Assembly: GCF_048771995.1 (NCBI RefSeq)
Contig: NC_133024.1
Span: 4,283,001 to 4,347,000 of the forward strand
Length of the DNA: 64,000 nt
Reading direction: 5' to 3'
From: Taeniopygia guttata
Taxonomy: Eukaryota > Chordata > Aves > Passeriformes > Estrildidae
In this document: positions 34,301-49,700 of the stretch, one piece after another
Numbering within the stretch: the stretch's first letter is position 1
Layout of the letters: every line of letters starts with the position of its first letter
Made by a program: the position numbers and the translations under genes
Notes under the pieces: generated by a model
What the model was told of the DNA's origin: nothing
The model's input: the letters and a program-made list of their open reading frames with translations, nothing else
Databases searched by the model: none

Positions 34301-37300
34301 TACATTCTAATGCCTGCAGGCTGTGCTATGACTGATACCATCAGTTTTCTCAGAAGCATTCTAAGAGAATCCTTTGGTGACCAGTCTGATTTGTCAACAC
34401 AGAATACTGGACAGTGAGCAATGGATGGCAACTCCATGGTTCCCTAGGCACAAAGCCAGTTCTGCAGCCAGGGATTATTTCCCTTTCCTCTGTGGTGTTT
34501 CTGGAGTGTTTGCTGGCTTTTATAGCTTACTTCAGATCATCTGTTTTCCCAGGAGCATTTAAACTTCCTCTGATATTTCACTAAGAAGGCAGTTGTTTCC
34601 TGACTGTAAGTTGAGAAGGGCATTAGAAGACCACTCATTGTCCAACAATGTCATCTTTCCTGTACCCATCTCCTTGTGAGACAGCACGGGGTGGCTGCTG
34701 CCTTCAAGGGCTGACACTTCTGTCCTGCTGCCCTCACCAAAATAATGACTGAGAAAGGAATGGAGGATGCCAGAGACTCTTCTTGCTCCATGCCTCTCAT
34801 CCTGAGGATATGGACAGGTTCTTTAGGCTTAAATAGGAATTAATAACAGCTTAAGATTTGGGACAAAAGGAACCAGATAGTATGCTAACCTCCTTATTCT
34901 ACTAACCTTCCAGTGCAGTGAATAGGATTGGTATTTTTTTTGCCTTAGAAGAATTCAATTTGAGGAAAGCAATCATGTTTCATGGCTGGAGCACTGAACT
35001 GAAAGTAAAGAACCTGCATTTTGTTTCCAACTCTCACTGACACATTGCATAATCCTGGAGTTACTTCATCCCTCTGTTCATCTCTGAAATTAACTTAATA
35101 ATTTTTACCTTTTTTGTTAAAGAGCATTGAGACCGGTAGGTGAGGATTGCTCTGAAAGAGCAAAGTATGATTATTATTGCTGCTATTGATACATAAAAAC
35201 AAAATTACTAGCATTAACATATACGTACTCTGCAGGATGAGTGATGATTTTTTAATTAGGACTTTTATGACTTTTACATTTCTGCAGCCTATAATATATT
35301 CTAAATATGGAATTTCATGACAGGGTGAAAATGCTGCTCTGGAAGCATTCTAGTGTTCTGGATAGATAATAGCCCTTCAGTAAAAGTTTTTAGATACACA
35401 CTAGCACAATCCCACCAAGTACCAATTGTACCCAATTGGTCTGTTAAGTACTTGACATTTGTTTCAGGAAAACCTTCCTTTACTCTCATGATCTCAATAT
35501 GATAACAAATTTAAAGAATCAATCAAAGGCATTGATTCATGTAATTTATCCTTCATAAACTCTCTTGGTAATATCAGGGTAGCTGAAAGGATAACTACCT
35601 GTCCAACTCAACCACTTAAAAGTATAAAATCTGTGGTAGCACTTCATCCTTTAGGTTTCAAGCTTATGTGCACATTTATATTTTGATGCCTTTATGTTCA
35701 GCCAAGGGAAGTGAAGTCAATACAGGGTTCTGAGTTAACCTGATACAGAGGTAACATTGCATTCCATTTTAGCAATAAAAACTTGAATTTCCTTGCTTTT
35801 GTCAATCTGGATCACAGCTTCATGTGATAGCTATTTAATGTAAATACAGTATTTTTAATCTGCTTTAAAATTTCAAGCAATAACTGTTACAAAGTCATCA
35901 TTTACCTTATTAAATTTCTTATTAATTGTGGTTTTTTCAATTGCTGCAATCCAAACTGCTGCAGGTTTGGCAGAACTCTATGGCATGTGCTCGCAATTCA
36001 TGCCAGCTTTGAAACATGTAGCTCCTGTATTACAGAAACAAGTAAAATAGGCTTCACCAGGACCTGCAGAAGTAGTGGAGTATCCCTTGTCATTCTATCC
36101 ATGCTTTTTTCTGTCCTGAAGTGCTTTAATACAGAGCACACACATGAAGGGTAATGAGAATTCATTAAATGAACCTTCTAATCAACTGTGGCAATAGCAG
36201 CCTGAAATGCTTGAATTTGTCAGAATGCTGGTACATATGTTCATAATAAAAATATCATCTCTAAGTGCCACAAGATTTTCATCAGTGCGCCATAAATACA
36301 GTCAAAAACATTTGAATTTTATTTAAAGAAGCAAACTATACATGCAGGTTATGTGGCTATATAGTAACAACCTTAAAAAAAATAATACCTTTACAGATTT
36401 CAAGCACACGAAGGAAAATTTTGGAACCTCTTTTAAAAACAAACAAAAAGCCTAAATTAGCTGATCTTTAAGCTGGATTTTGAAAGCAGCTTGAAAGCTA
36501 TGTAAGTTCAGCGAGTCACTTGGAAAATCAGAGCCTTAGAATTCTATGCATGCAGGCAGCAGACCACAGCCTGAGTACCAAGCAATTTGCACCTCTGTTT
36601 TAGGCTTCAAGCTCTGTCCTCCTATGTTGGGCCTTGGCAGACAACTTGGCTATTTGAGCAGAATTACCTAGTGGTCCCACTTTTCCTCCCACAATTCTTC
36701 CATACCTATTCCCTGGGCAGCAGGATCAAATGGCAGGGCAAAGTTCAGTGCAGCCTGCCTTGGCAGGGTAACAAACCCTGCTCTCCAAGCACTCAGCTCT
36801 CCAGAGGTGCAGGTGGGATTGCCTGGAGAGAAGGTCTTTCTAGGAGACTTAGCAAAAAAACTTAATTCTCCATAAGGACTCTTACTAAAGGACAATTCTA
36901 ATTGCAGCTTCTTGCCAAAGAATAAAAATGATTAGTCTGTGTGTTCTGATGTACTAGCTAGCTTTAGACTAACATGTTTTATTTTCAAATTACTTTTTTG
37001 AATGTTACATTTTTTTCTACACATTCCAAGAAGCAATTTGTGAAAAAATAACACAGCTACTTTAAATCAAAATTTATATGTGGTCAACCAGACATGAAAA
37101 CCCTTCATATGAGAACAGATCAGTTTAAGCTATATTTGCAGCTTTATTATTAAAAAAAAAACCCCAAAAAACCACCACACACACACACAACTAAAATAAC
37201 TTCCTGCTAAGTTATCAGTGAAACAAAACTCATAGTAATAAACTTCTTGTTTTCAATTCCTTTTGTTTGCAGTATTGGAAATGATTCTCTTTCCACTGAC

Positions 37301-40300
37301 AAGCAATACCTGCTTATTTGAGCTTTGGTGGTTTTTGCCCCCTCCCATATGTACAGGTTATATGTTGTATTTAGAAACATACATCAGCATCCAACACTTC
37401 CTGTGACTTGCTCAGTTCACCTCTCTGTTCTCCATCAAAATCTTTATTCCACCTGAGGGCTTCATCCTGAAGAGGGAAGAACACAAGTCACATATGGACA
37501 CATAGGGTGTTCTATAGTTCTTTCTCTTTGAAAACCAGGTTAGGTGGGGCTCTGAGCAGCCTGGTCTAGTGGAAGGTGTCCCTGGCAGGGGGTTGGAAGG
37601 AGGTGATCTTTAAAGTCCTTTCCAACACAAAACAATTAAATGGTTTTGTGATCTTGTCTCATGAAATTGTGAGCTTCAGAGACATTTATGTCATATTTCG
37701 TGTTACAAATCTGTCTCCTTAGATGACTATAAAATTGCTGCAACAGAGAAAAAGCTCCAACCATTTATGACATCCAACCTTAAGTCAAAGGATAGTTTTT
37801 CTTGCTTTAGTAGAAAATGCTCATATAAAAGAAGTAATACAAACTTTATGAAAGAGGTAGTGTGTTGTGTGTGATATAAATACTTAGCAGAAACCTCGTT
37901 TAGTCTGTAACTTCAATTGCTTCTACTGAATGCCAGGATTTTTGTTAGGCACATAAATTAATTTTAGGAAGTTTAAAAGCATACTGTGTTTTTAAAGAGG
38001 ATGCTGTAATTTTTTTACTATGTATTGATTTCCATGAGAATTTGAGGAGGACTATGTTGCTCTATAATTAGATTCGATTCCTTATGAACTTAATAAGTCT
38101 CCTGTAATGCTGCTGTGATAAGTTTGTTCTTAGATTATGTAAGACCATTTTAGGTATGTATGTTGACATGTATTCATGTTCACCAAGTTAGAGCATCATA
38201 CTAAGGTTAGTAAAGAATGGAAAATCTCCCAGGAAGGAGAGCAAAACTCACAATTGCTCTCATCCTGAATTGTTTGGAAGAAAGAGAACTGTTTATTTCA
38301 TAGTAAAACTAGACTATATTAGATGTATTCTAAGATGGGTATCTGAAACTGGTAGAGGAGTTCCAATTGTACAACAAGAAGTAGCTGCAATGTACTATTT
38401 TTGCTTGGCACAATATGGGTTCTTCCATCATAGAAGAGTGCACAAGGCCATATCATGAACATAGGCCACATTCAAAATATTGGCATTGGATTTTCCACTT
38501 TTCCAGAAGAGTTCAGCTGAAAGTTACCAAATTGACAAAAAACAAGACATAACTCTTAAATTAGTTCAGTGCTGAAGGCTTCTAGATAAGTTCACGTGAG
38601 CTGCAGAAATTGCCTGATACAATTTTTTCTTGAAACTTCAATTTTTCAGGAGAAAGTTTGAATTTTTTTTCACAGTTAGACACGTAAGTGCAATGATGGT
38701 GAATTAAAAAATCAACTGTTTTAAAGTTTTTGAACAGTTAAGTGGCACTGTCAGCTATACTGCTTTTGTGGATATGGAATGCTGATTTTCATATGGCAAG
38801 GCAAAAGAACTTGAATGTGAGTGAAGCAAAAAAAAAAAAACCCAAACATGAGAATTTTCATTCTGTGTCAACCCAGCAAAGATTTTATTTAGAAGACCTC
38901 CTTCAACTTGCCTTAAAAAGCAGAGAGGAGGCCACCCAGATGATTAAAGGAATGGAGCACCTCTCCTGCAAGGAAAGCAGGTCCCTTCCAACCCAAACCA
39001 TTCTGTGACTTTCTGTTTCTTCATGAACTGCTTTTGCATGTCATCTTCCAACATATTTCATATCTAGATTCTGAACAAAAGTCTAAATAAACAGTATGTG
39101 TCTTGTAAAGTCTACATTTATATGTGCAGTTCCAGAATGGTCTATTTAAGGACCTCTTAGTGGCTACCTGCTGAATTCTGTAGAACATTTGACAATGTTA
39201 CAGCAAGTTACTCAACAAAATACAAGGAAAAATCAGACCTTGTTGAAAATCAGGCAATAATAGGACAGACCATCAGTATAACTTACAGCTGTAGCTTTTG
39301 TACTAGCTTGGTGAAAAGATCAGAGATGCTGCGCATGCATATTTTGCCAGCACAGGAAAATGAGGGTGGATGACACTGAAGCCTGAAATAAACAGCATTA
39401 AAAGTAGCAACTGTTGCCATCAAATGCAACCTACTTTGGCAGGGATGTTTTTTGCTTGTCTAGCAGGTATGCTTTTATTTATATTAATTCATGGACAGGC
39501 AAAGTACTTCATGAAGCAGCAAGCTCAGGCGGTTCTAAGAGGAAGGTAAAGTATGGCTGTTTACTTCTGTGTGAAAAAAAAAAAAAAAACATACTGCAAA
39601 TTGAACTTTATTAAGCCTTTCTGAAATTAGCCACCTTGGTAAACCAGCAAACTTAACATAAAGATGTTATACACACTTCATGGAATGCCACTGTGCATTC
39701 TGTACTGCAGTATCTGCAGTACTTCCCATTGCCTGGCCACAGACAGTTAAAAAAGTCCTTCCAGGTGGAATGGAGATTCATATCTCTCCTTTTGCCATGT
39801 TATTGCAGTAGAAAGTGTTTGCTAAATAAGCCTGTTTCATATGCTACTGACCAGAAATTACTCATGGATGCTGTAGATAGTATCTCTGGAGCCTTTCTTA
39901 GAAGTTTCCAAATTACAGAGGAGCAAAACAAATTCTCCAGTTCTGGCTGCCCCATCCCTGGAAGCATCCAAGGCCAGGCTGGATGGAGCTTAGAGCAACC
40001 TGCTCTGGTGGGAGGTGCCCCTGCCCATAGCAGGGGCTAGAACTTGATGCTCTTGAAGGTCCTTTCCAAACCAAACCACTCTATGATATCATCCAATGAT
40101 ATTCTATCTAGTCATTTGAAAACGTTGTAACATTTCTGTTTTAAAGAAAAATACACTAATAATTTAAAATATTTTTGATATAGGGCTTACTACCATCAGA
40201 CAAACTGAAAATAATTTTATGAACAGAAATAAGTAAACTGATTGTTTCATTTTTAAGTTTAATTTAAGTGCTAAAATATAAGTGTAAGAGAAAATATCAC

Positions 40301-43300
40301 TGAAGAGGAAACAATAATAGGAAGGGGTTTAAAAGTTAGCAACTGGTTCTAAGTGAGCCTTAGATACTAAGTTTCAGCATGACTAGTTAATTTTTAGCTC
40401 TCTATATATATCTTTTGAGTGGGAAGCTGGAATATAGAAACTGAGGACTGTTTTAATTTTTAAACTGGTTTAAACCGGCTAGATTAGTGGAAACTAAATT
40501 GGAAGCAAATCCAAGGTCTTTTTTGCTTTGTTTTGTTGTGTTTTTCTTTTGAAGTATCACTGTTTGGGGACTTTCCCCTTGGTACTGTTTGAAATTGTTT
40601 TATTGTGACACACATGTCAGTGGCTGATCTCTGGTAGATAGCAGAGATGCTGCTTTGGCTCATCCACACATTCTTGGATTAGAGCAGTGATACTTCTATA
40701 TTCAGTCTTGCTAAATTTATGCTTATTATTTGGGTGGCTATATGAATGGTGCTCTTTCTCATCCACATTGAAACGCAATTAAAAGCCCTTTTCTAGGAAT
40801 TAGATTTGTCAAGTATTGGGCTGCCCTTTCCCTGGGTTCCCAAAATCTCCAAGATCAGGGGGAATGAAACAATGTGCTATGAAACAATTCTGCTGCAGCA
40901 GGTTTAAATTTAGAATATGGAATATGAGTGTCTGTGTTAAAATTTCAGTGAGGAATCACATACCAACTACAAGTACTTGCAAGCTCCATACATTACTTAC
41001 ATCTGTGCTTTGGGTTATGTCTGAAATCAGCTTACCCTGTCTCCTGAACAAAAATGCTTTTAATCTTTATCTCTGAACCTGTTTAGTAAAATTTAAATTT
41101 CCAGTTTAGATTAAACAAAGGATTACAAGTTCATAAATAGAAAAAGTGTGACTACTTGTGCTTTTCCTAATAATGTCATTAAGGGAATATTATACTACAC
41201 AGAAGAGTAAACATAGGACAGCAAGAAATGCAAAATAATCTACTAATATTGTGAAAGGCAATTGGATGTTACTTAACTGGGCAGTAAATGAACTATTTTA
41301 AGTGTTTCCTTTTACTTCAAACAGGTGGCTCAAGCATGCTGTTTGGAGTTCATTTACAGTCAATAGATTCATGGCTAATAACTTAAAAATACTTCCTGAA
41401 AGTGTTATAACCAAAATGTGACAGTCAAACCCAAAGCCTGAATTAAGATGCATTCTTTTTAAGGAGCAAAAAGCAACTACATTTAACCAAAATGTATTTT
41501 CAAGACTTTGGATGAAATTTACATAAGGAGTCCTAGGACAGCATGGTTTTATTTGCCATATTTATTGCATTCAGTGTGCATTGAAAAAAGGTTGATCTTG
41601 CTGCAATGTAAAGATGTATGTGATAGGTCTGACCAATGCATCAGCTATATGATTTACATATCACTCCAGCTGAATAAGAGGAAGGTAAGGGAGAAATCCT
41701 TCTTTGAAAAATTTTGCAAAGCTGACAAGGAGAGTTCTGAAAATTCTCACAATGTTTGAAATTTTACACATAGGATTGACATTTTATATGTATTCTTCTG
41801 CAGGGAACTGTTCTGGGTTTTTTCTTTCCTTGAAAGGCCATCACTAGGAATGGTTGGCCATATACTGCAGTTAAGGGAAAAAAATTCTCACAGGAATTTA
41901 GATAAATATTGTATCTTTCAAATTATGTGGGGGTTTAACTAATATTTCATTCAAAAAACAGTGGGGATTTTTTCTTCTTCTTTTTTTTTTCTTAAAGCCT
42001 CTGCCTCCTTGTCATGACTCTAAGGAATCTATGCAGGTGTATAAACAGCACTGCAAAATAGCAGAAGAGTACCATGAGGTCAAGAAAGAAATTGCTCTGC
42101 TGGAAGAACGAAAGTGAGTAACTTTCCCAAAGGATTTACTGTCATATATTCTCTTTGTAAACCCCTGTTTGAAACATGAAAGGTTAACATTGTATTTACT
42201 GACCTTCTATACATATATGCCTATATATGTATATATTTAATTACAATTCTGGCCTTCCAGGATCTGAAGGAAACCTAGAAGAAAGATGGAGAGAGACTAT
42301 TTATAAGGGCCTGGAGTGACAAGGTTAGATAGGATATTGGGAAGAAATTCTTCCCTGTGAGGGTGGTGAAGCCCTGGCACAGGTGGCCCAGAAAAGCTGT
42401 GGCTGTGCCATCCCTGGAAGTGTTCAAGGTCAGGCTGGATAGGGCTTGGAGCAACCTGGCCTTCTGGAAGGTGTCCCTGCCTGTGGCAGAGGGTTGGAAC
42501 TGGATTATCTTGGGGGTCCCTTCTCACCCAAGCCATCCTATCACCCTATGGTTTCATGCCCCTGCATGATGGTCACAGCAGAGCATAAGTTGGCCATTGC
42601 TCTACAGGATCAACTGAGGCCACTAAGGGCTGTCACAGTTCAGCTTTGGGGGTGTCCCTTAAAAGCTTCACTGACAGCCTCCAGGTCACATAACAATCCA
42701 GTTCAGCTGGTGTAGGTTCCTTTTCAATTTTAGTTTTTTCAATAAACATTGCACACTTTAATGAAGATCAAAATGGATCCTCATTTAGGCTTAGAACACT
42801 TGACAATATTAGTAAACATGTTTCTGTGAGGTGATTTGTTTTGGTGTACACTGGTTCAATATACATTTCAAGTGTTCATACCCAAAGTGAATAAGCTGGA
42901 GGCTTTTATTCTTGTCTATGGCCAATACTCATAGCCCTCTCATCTTTTGCCTGACTATTAAATGGCAAAGTGCACTCTGTGGCTGTCAGTCCCTTTCCAC
43001 AAGAAGCCTGAAAAAGAAATTCAGAGAGAGGAAAGAGCATGATTATTGAAATCTCTGCTCAGCTGATCCTGCAGTTCAGCCAAGTTTGCATGCATGGGAA
43101 TCTTCAGCTGCAGAAGCAAGAGGGAAACTGCTAAAATACCTGTAGGCTTACAAGACAGCCAGAGAACTCCCTGAATCCAAACTCTGCAGGCTATGAAAGC
43201 GAGATGTCTTTATCCAGGTTGATGGCTATAGGCACAATACTTTTTGCCTAAAGTGTCAAAACTAGTTAAAGTTTACCACTGCAAATCCCCTTCCACTAAA

Positions 43301-43719
43301 TGATCAGTGTGGCAATCAAATGCTGACAGTCTGGAACAAAAGCTAAAACAGATGATGTCCAATGTCATGGAAAAATGCATTTTAAATTTGATTCATATTT
43401 GCAGTGTTTGCATTTGATTCACCATTAATTGAACTTTGCCAATCAAAAATAATTGGTTTTTTTTTAAAAGATTAGAAGATAAGTGATTTTTTTTAATTTG
43501 CAATGATTCTTCAGATTTGGTTGTCTGATATAAGTTGCTTACATATGTATTTAGCAATCAATTCAGTGGAAACCATACGAAAACCAAATTAAACTCTGAA
43601 AATCCAAGTGCAATAAAATATTAAATGATTGTTTAAGTACTTTACTTTAGTTGTATAAACACCAAACATCATAAACACCTTCCATCATTAGTGTTTTAGA
43701 GTCTACTCATATAAATCTA

Positions 43720-43766
<47 letters not shown>

Positions 43767-46700
43767 GGCACAACCCTGAATCAGTTGTGCCAATTTATGA
43801 AGAATGCTTGGAGCCCATGAAAATGAGACGCTCACGTATATTTTTGCACTTTCTGGAATAAAAAAATTTGCTGCTTGAATGCAATTTTTTTATTTATAAG
43901 TCTATGGTTCTAGCTAAATTAGAAATTGTTTGCTTCTTGAGAACAGCAGGTACATGCATTATTGAGACCCATGTGTACTTTCTAATTAAATATTTGTAGC
44001 CTGATGTTCACATGCTGTATAGCTGTGAAATGCCTAAATATGACAAATATCAGGGCAGCACCTTTCACACCTCCCATGTATCTTAATCTGAAAAAGTGAT
44101 CCTACAGCACTGGAATTAAAGAGGTTTAATTTCCTAGAAGCTAGTGCACTGTGGTTCCCTGATTTTGATGTTTAACAAGCTGCAAGTGCAAACTGAAGAT
44201 ATTTTTTTCTCCAGATGTGGATTGTTTATAACTCTTTCCTCCAGGTAGATTATCCATTTTGTAATATTTTGGAGCAGGTCTCATGCCTTCCCCCATTGTA
44301 TATCTTTCCTTTCTGGAGCAGTCTGTTTTTATTAAACTCCAGAAACTAACTGGGACCTCTTTACTACATGAAGTTTGGTTGAAATTGAAATTTAGATTTG
44401 AAAGTGGATTAGAAAGTTATTAGGACACATATAACTATACACATGTAAGCAAACAAACCTGAACATGACAGCCTTGATTTTTATCTAAAACTAGATAGAA
44501 AGGGAGTATAGGTGTGGAGGCAAAGGAATAAAGGAGAAGTAAAAGAGAGTTTTGCTCTCATGTTCACTGATTTATGTCTAAAAACATTCTCAGCACTTAC
44601 AGTAAGAGAGTTAAAAGCAGTTTAGGGACTAGTATATACTGAATGAAGAGTGGATTATAATGGCTGGGGTGGCATGCATGTTTTGCATTGTGTATGTACA
44701 TATATGTGTATATATATATGTATATAAATGCATATACATATACTTATATATGCACCTTATAATTGTGGCCTTTTGGTACCTGAAAGGAGCCTACAAGAAA
44801 GATGGAGAGAGACTATTTACAAGGGCATGTAGAGATAGAACAAGACAGAATGGTTTTAAACTGATAGAGAGTAGATTTGGATTGGATATTAAGAAGAATT
44901 TCTTCCCTGTGAAGATGTTGGGGCACTGGAAATGGTTGCCCAGACAGCCCTGGCTGCCCCATCACTGGAAGTATTGAGTATTTCATTTTTAAAAGGGAAG
45001 AATGCTTTCACTTGTCTAAAAAGTCTGATAAGATGCACAAGTTTTAAGCCTCCAAACCAATTACAATCAAATTGAAAACATGGAGTTCGCAATTTTCTAA
45101 AATTTGCCCCTGCTGTTGGTGTCTTCTTCTACATTTGAATATTAATGTATGGAAACAAAAATTACCAATTGTCTACTATGCCTGCTATCTATTGTCTATT
45201 TCTCTTAAATATTATTTTGATAAAATGGACAATGATCAAGTCACATCCCTTGTAATGGGAGCAAACAGCTTTTATAGTGTTTTTCAGTGTACATTTTTAC
45301 CAAAGGCAATCACAAATGCTGTTGGATGGTACCCTTGGTTGGGAGCCAGTGTTCCCAACTTCTCTCCACAGATCAATTCATGATAGTACACACAGGATGC
45401 TGAAGGCTATGACTGACAGAAAAAAGCAGAAAATTGATTGAGCAAATATTTTTCATTTGTTGGCTAGGAGGAAGAAATAATGTTAACCTGACAAATATCT
45501 GTACAGGTATTCGAGCATTTTAGCAAAAAAAACCAAAAGGAATATAGTTAATTCTACTTTAATTAATTTTTGTTCCAACCCCCAGAGTTTGGTGTAACCT
45601 TTCATACATGAAATAATATATGCAGGTATATTTTTATATTATTTTACAAGACACAGAAAGTTGTAAATTATTTTAACAATACTGAAAAACAGTGAATCTT
45701 TTACAACTTTTCAAAGGCTTTTACTTCTGTTTAGCTTGATGTGTAATGTGAGCATTGAGCATGGCCAAAGTAAAAAGTCAGTGAAGCGAAATGACAAGGG
45801 TTGTTTTTCATCAAAATGAGAACAAAGCTTACTTACTTGTTCTCTTCTGTGCAATATAGATGGCATGAGAATGTACTAGGCTGGCAGGGGGAGAGAAGAT
45901 GAAAAGTATTCCACAGGAAAATGGGAAATGTGAGAGAGAAAAAGAGGTTGCAGTATCAAAAAAAGGGAAAATCAAAGGACAAAGCAAATAAGGATGGGAA
46001 GTTACTCAAGAACAAAAAAGATAGCAAGAATTTGAAAGAACATTGGGTAGATTTTTTTGCTAATTTAATCATAGCTTTGTTTGCTGTGTTCACTCACACT
46101 CTTCACATTTATGCCAGCAATACGTAGTACAAGGGAAAAAACCACTCTGGAATGGGAGACATGATTGAAAATAAAGAAAAGGGTGTGGAAGCGAGAACAC
46201 ACCACATTTAGGGCACAGAATGTAATTTAATTTATGTTCCAGAAACACACACGTATTTCCATAACAGATGGTTATGGGTGTCTAACTTTGGGTGAAAGGG
46301 ATGAGATGGCTGGTTATTTCGAGCACTTGTTATATTGCTATTACCAGATAATGACCCTGGATTATGTAGTTAAATATTAGAGTTGCCATGGTTGCTAGCT
46401 GTATCTTATATTCTTAGCACTGGATGGTTATCTCTTCTTCCTCCCCCAGACAATTCTAATATAACTCTACAAAAAAATATCATTTGATCACCACCTCATT
46501 TAAGATCACTCATTTTCATGGCCATGGATATTATTTCTTTTCCTACTTTTACACATTAGAGTAGACACAGAAACATAGAATTGTTAAGATTGGAAAAGAC
46601 CTTTAGGATTATCAAGTCCAACCACCAAACCAGCCCCACCTCCCTCTTCACCATTAAACTGTGTCCTCCACTGCCACCTCCACACGTTTTTTAACTAGTC

Positions 46701-49700
46701 CAGGGATGGTGACTCAACCACTTCCCTGGGCAGCCCATTCCAGCTTGCTCTCATGATCATAGGACTGTTTCTGTGCTTTTTAATCCAGAGGATGTCTCCA
46801 GGTAAACTGTTTTTTTGAGTGTCTTTCCCAACACTGTGAAAACACTCTAAGTACTTCAGAAAAGGATTGGTGTAAACCTTAAAGACAACATCTAAGCTCA
46901 ATTATTTTCCCATTCTAGACCTATTTTTTCATCATTTCACATGTATTCAAAATATATGTTACTTGCCAAATACCAGAAATTAAATTACAGCTTTTCGAAT
47001 ACAAAGAGAGACGTCCTTTTCTAGAGGAAGTGTCCTTGCCTTTGGAAGGTCCTTTCCAACTCAAACTATTCTGTCATTCTGTGGCCTTTTATGTGTTGGC
47101 ATCTGAGACATATTTTCATTTACATTAAAGCAGACTTTAATGGTGTTGCTTTTAAATTAATTAGACTATTCATTAGTCTACTATTAAGTAGACTTATGCA
47201 AGAACAATCTCCTCAAGACAGCAGGGTCTCATAATTCCCCCTGACAGGAAAGCCATGCCAAATGTGGGAAGAGAAAATGACCTTATGGCCACCAGTACAC
47301 ACCATCTGTTGGAGAAGATACTGTACTGCCACAGATGCATGATCCTGAATACCTTGTTCACAGTGGGGAAAAGGCAAATCTGAGTCTTTGTATTCTGGAA
47401 ACTGTTTTCCTTGTGACCAGTTCATCTCTAAATACACTTATCTCCAGACAGATTTATCTGCTTAGTCTGTCACTTTTCTTTGTATTTATTCCTAGTGAAT
47501 AAATACAGTGAGAGTGTTAATAAATACCAGATAGAGTGTTGAGGAGCTCTGTTCTCTGTATGTTTAATCATTAAGACCAGAACAAGAGAAATAATTTCCC
47601 TAAGACAGTGCTATGTTTTTCTCCTGCTTGTGGTTTATGGGTTTATGATGCAAATCACTAATGTTGCCTCCCAAACCCCTCTCCAAAAAAGAACACTTCA
47701 AGTACACATTACAGATTGTCTCCAAGCTTTGAGTACCTCAGCACTAGTTTGGAACCTACCTTATCAATACTGTTAATATTTAAACTTGGGGTAACCATTA
47801 ACAGAAAATACTCAGTGCTACATCTATTTATTAAGCATCCATAACAAAGTCTAGATGGTGAAAGAGCTTAGCATGGTGTTCTTTAACCTCTGAAAGCTAA
47901 GTTCAAATCTTAGATTAGATCAGATGTAAATGTTAGTTACTGTCCTCATCCTTTGGTGCGCTTCATAAACTACACCATTCATAACATTTAGCAATTCCCT
48001 GGTACTCTAATTTTAGATGTGTGGCAGGCTGACAGTATTAGCCTGAAACATCACCCTATCCCGTAAACAGGTGTTGATCCTGATGGGAAAGGACTAAGTA
48101 GGTTCTGCTGACTCAGAAGTGGGCAATTTTACTACTTCAGTGCAAGGAAACTGCTTTCTGTGAGGGAGATCCAAGAGTGTGGGCTACAGCAATGAGCATA
48201 TTTTGACTTTAATGCATTTATAGTTTGTTTGATAGCAAATCTAAATCCTGGGGAGGGGGGAGGGAAGTTATCTATGCTGCTTGAATATTGCTGGAGAGCA
48301 GCATGAAAGCCATGCCTGCACAGAACGACACAGAATCAGAGCTGACCTTCATTACTGGAGCTGAGTTTGCACCTTGTCTGTCTGTGCCTCTCCTGGCTCA
48401 AGTCCAGGACAGTCAGTACCATTCCTTTTCAAGTCCTGAAAGTTCCCACAGAAAAGGTTTACCTGCTTTTAAGATGCTGATTACCTAATAGTGTGTTCAC
48501 TGCATCTCCCTTTCAGAAAGCTGATGAATGTAAGAAAAGTCAGGAAGAATGATTCTGAATTCATTTGTTTGGACATTTCCAATTTAACAGTCTATAATTT
48601 GAAAGAGCTTGATTTAGCCCTTCAGTCCAACATTATATCGGAGAATAATTGCAAACAAATATTGCATAAGTTCTCATTTGGTCTTCAGAGATAAGAGTCT
48701 TCCAGAGGAAGTCCGGGGAAACTGGAGAAACAAAAACAAACAAACAAAAACCCCCAAGCATCTGGAGCTGTAGAACCTCATTGTCCCTGAATGTATTTCT
48801 CACATGAAATCACTCCTCCATGGCCTCAGGCCCATGAATAGGAGCTGTCTAGCAAGATTGTCTTGATTTCTATGAAAAATAGAAATAGTGGTTGATCTAG
48901 AGCAGCCAAGCCACACAGAAATGAACCTGTTAGTGGCTTACTGTGTTTAAAACATGTACAGCTCTATTGTGTTAAATGTAAACAGAATTCTACTGGGTAA
49001 AAATGTTCTCTTGAAGTTTCCTCTCAAAGGCCTGATTGAATGCACCTGTCACCTGGTGAAAGGAAAAAGAAGAGGCTTTGCTGCAGCATAGCTGCTCTGC
49101 CTTACCTCCATAGTATAAAACAAAGCTATCTTATAGGAGGATGCCTATATGCTGCCTCTTTGGCTGATTTAAAAATTCTGTAACAGCAGCTAACTCTTCT
49201 CTTGTTTTTTTTTTTTTTTTTTCTTTTTTTTTTCTTTAACTCTTCTATTTTTTTTCCTTTTTTTTTTGTTTTTATTTAATCTATGGGAAGTACCGCTGGT
49301 AGAAATGGCAGTACCATGGGTCTGTTCTAATTTGTGACTCCTTGAACTGCAGTAACTGTGACTGTAAACAGTCAACCAAACCATGGGCAAACTCTGCTAT
49401 CACTGAAAGCTGCAGTAAAGACAGAGGAAGGTTAACCTGAACCTAAATGAAGTCCACACAGAAGTGTTTTGCAGAAGCCAGATTTACAGTTTTGCTGCTC
49501 TATGTGGTAGCTTTTCAGCTACGAGTAACATAAGTGATCAGCAAACACAGGAATGTTAATTTTCATTAATACTCTGACCTGTGGGGGTGGAATTGCTGAT
49601 CTGTAGGAATTTCCTGTCTGAAAGCACTGATCTAGCCTGACAAGTGGGCTCCTTTAAGGACTATCCACTGTGTGGATAGTGAAATCTATCCACTATGAAG

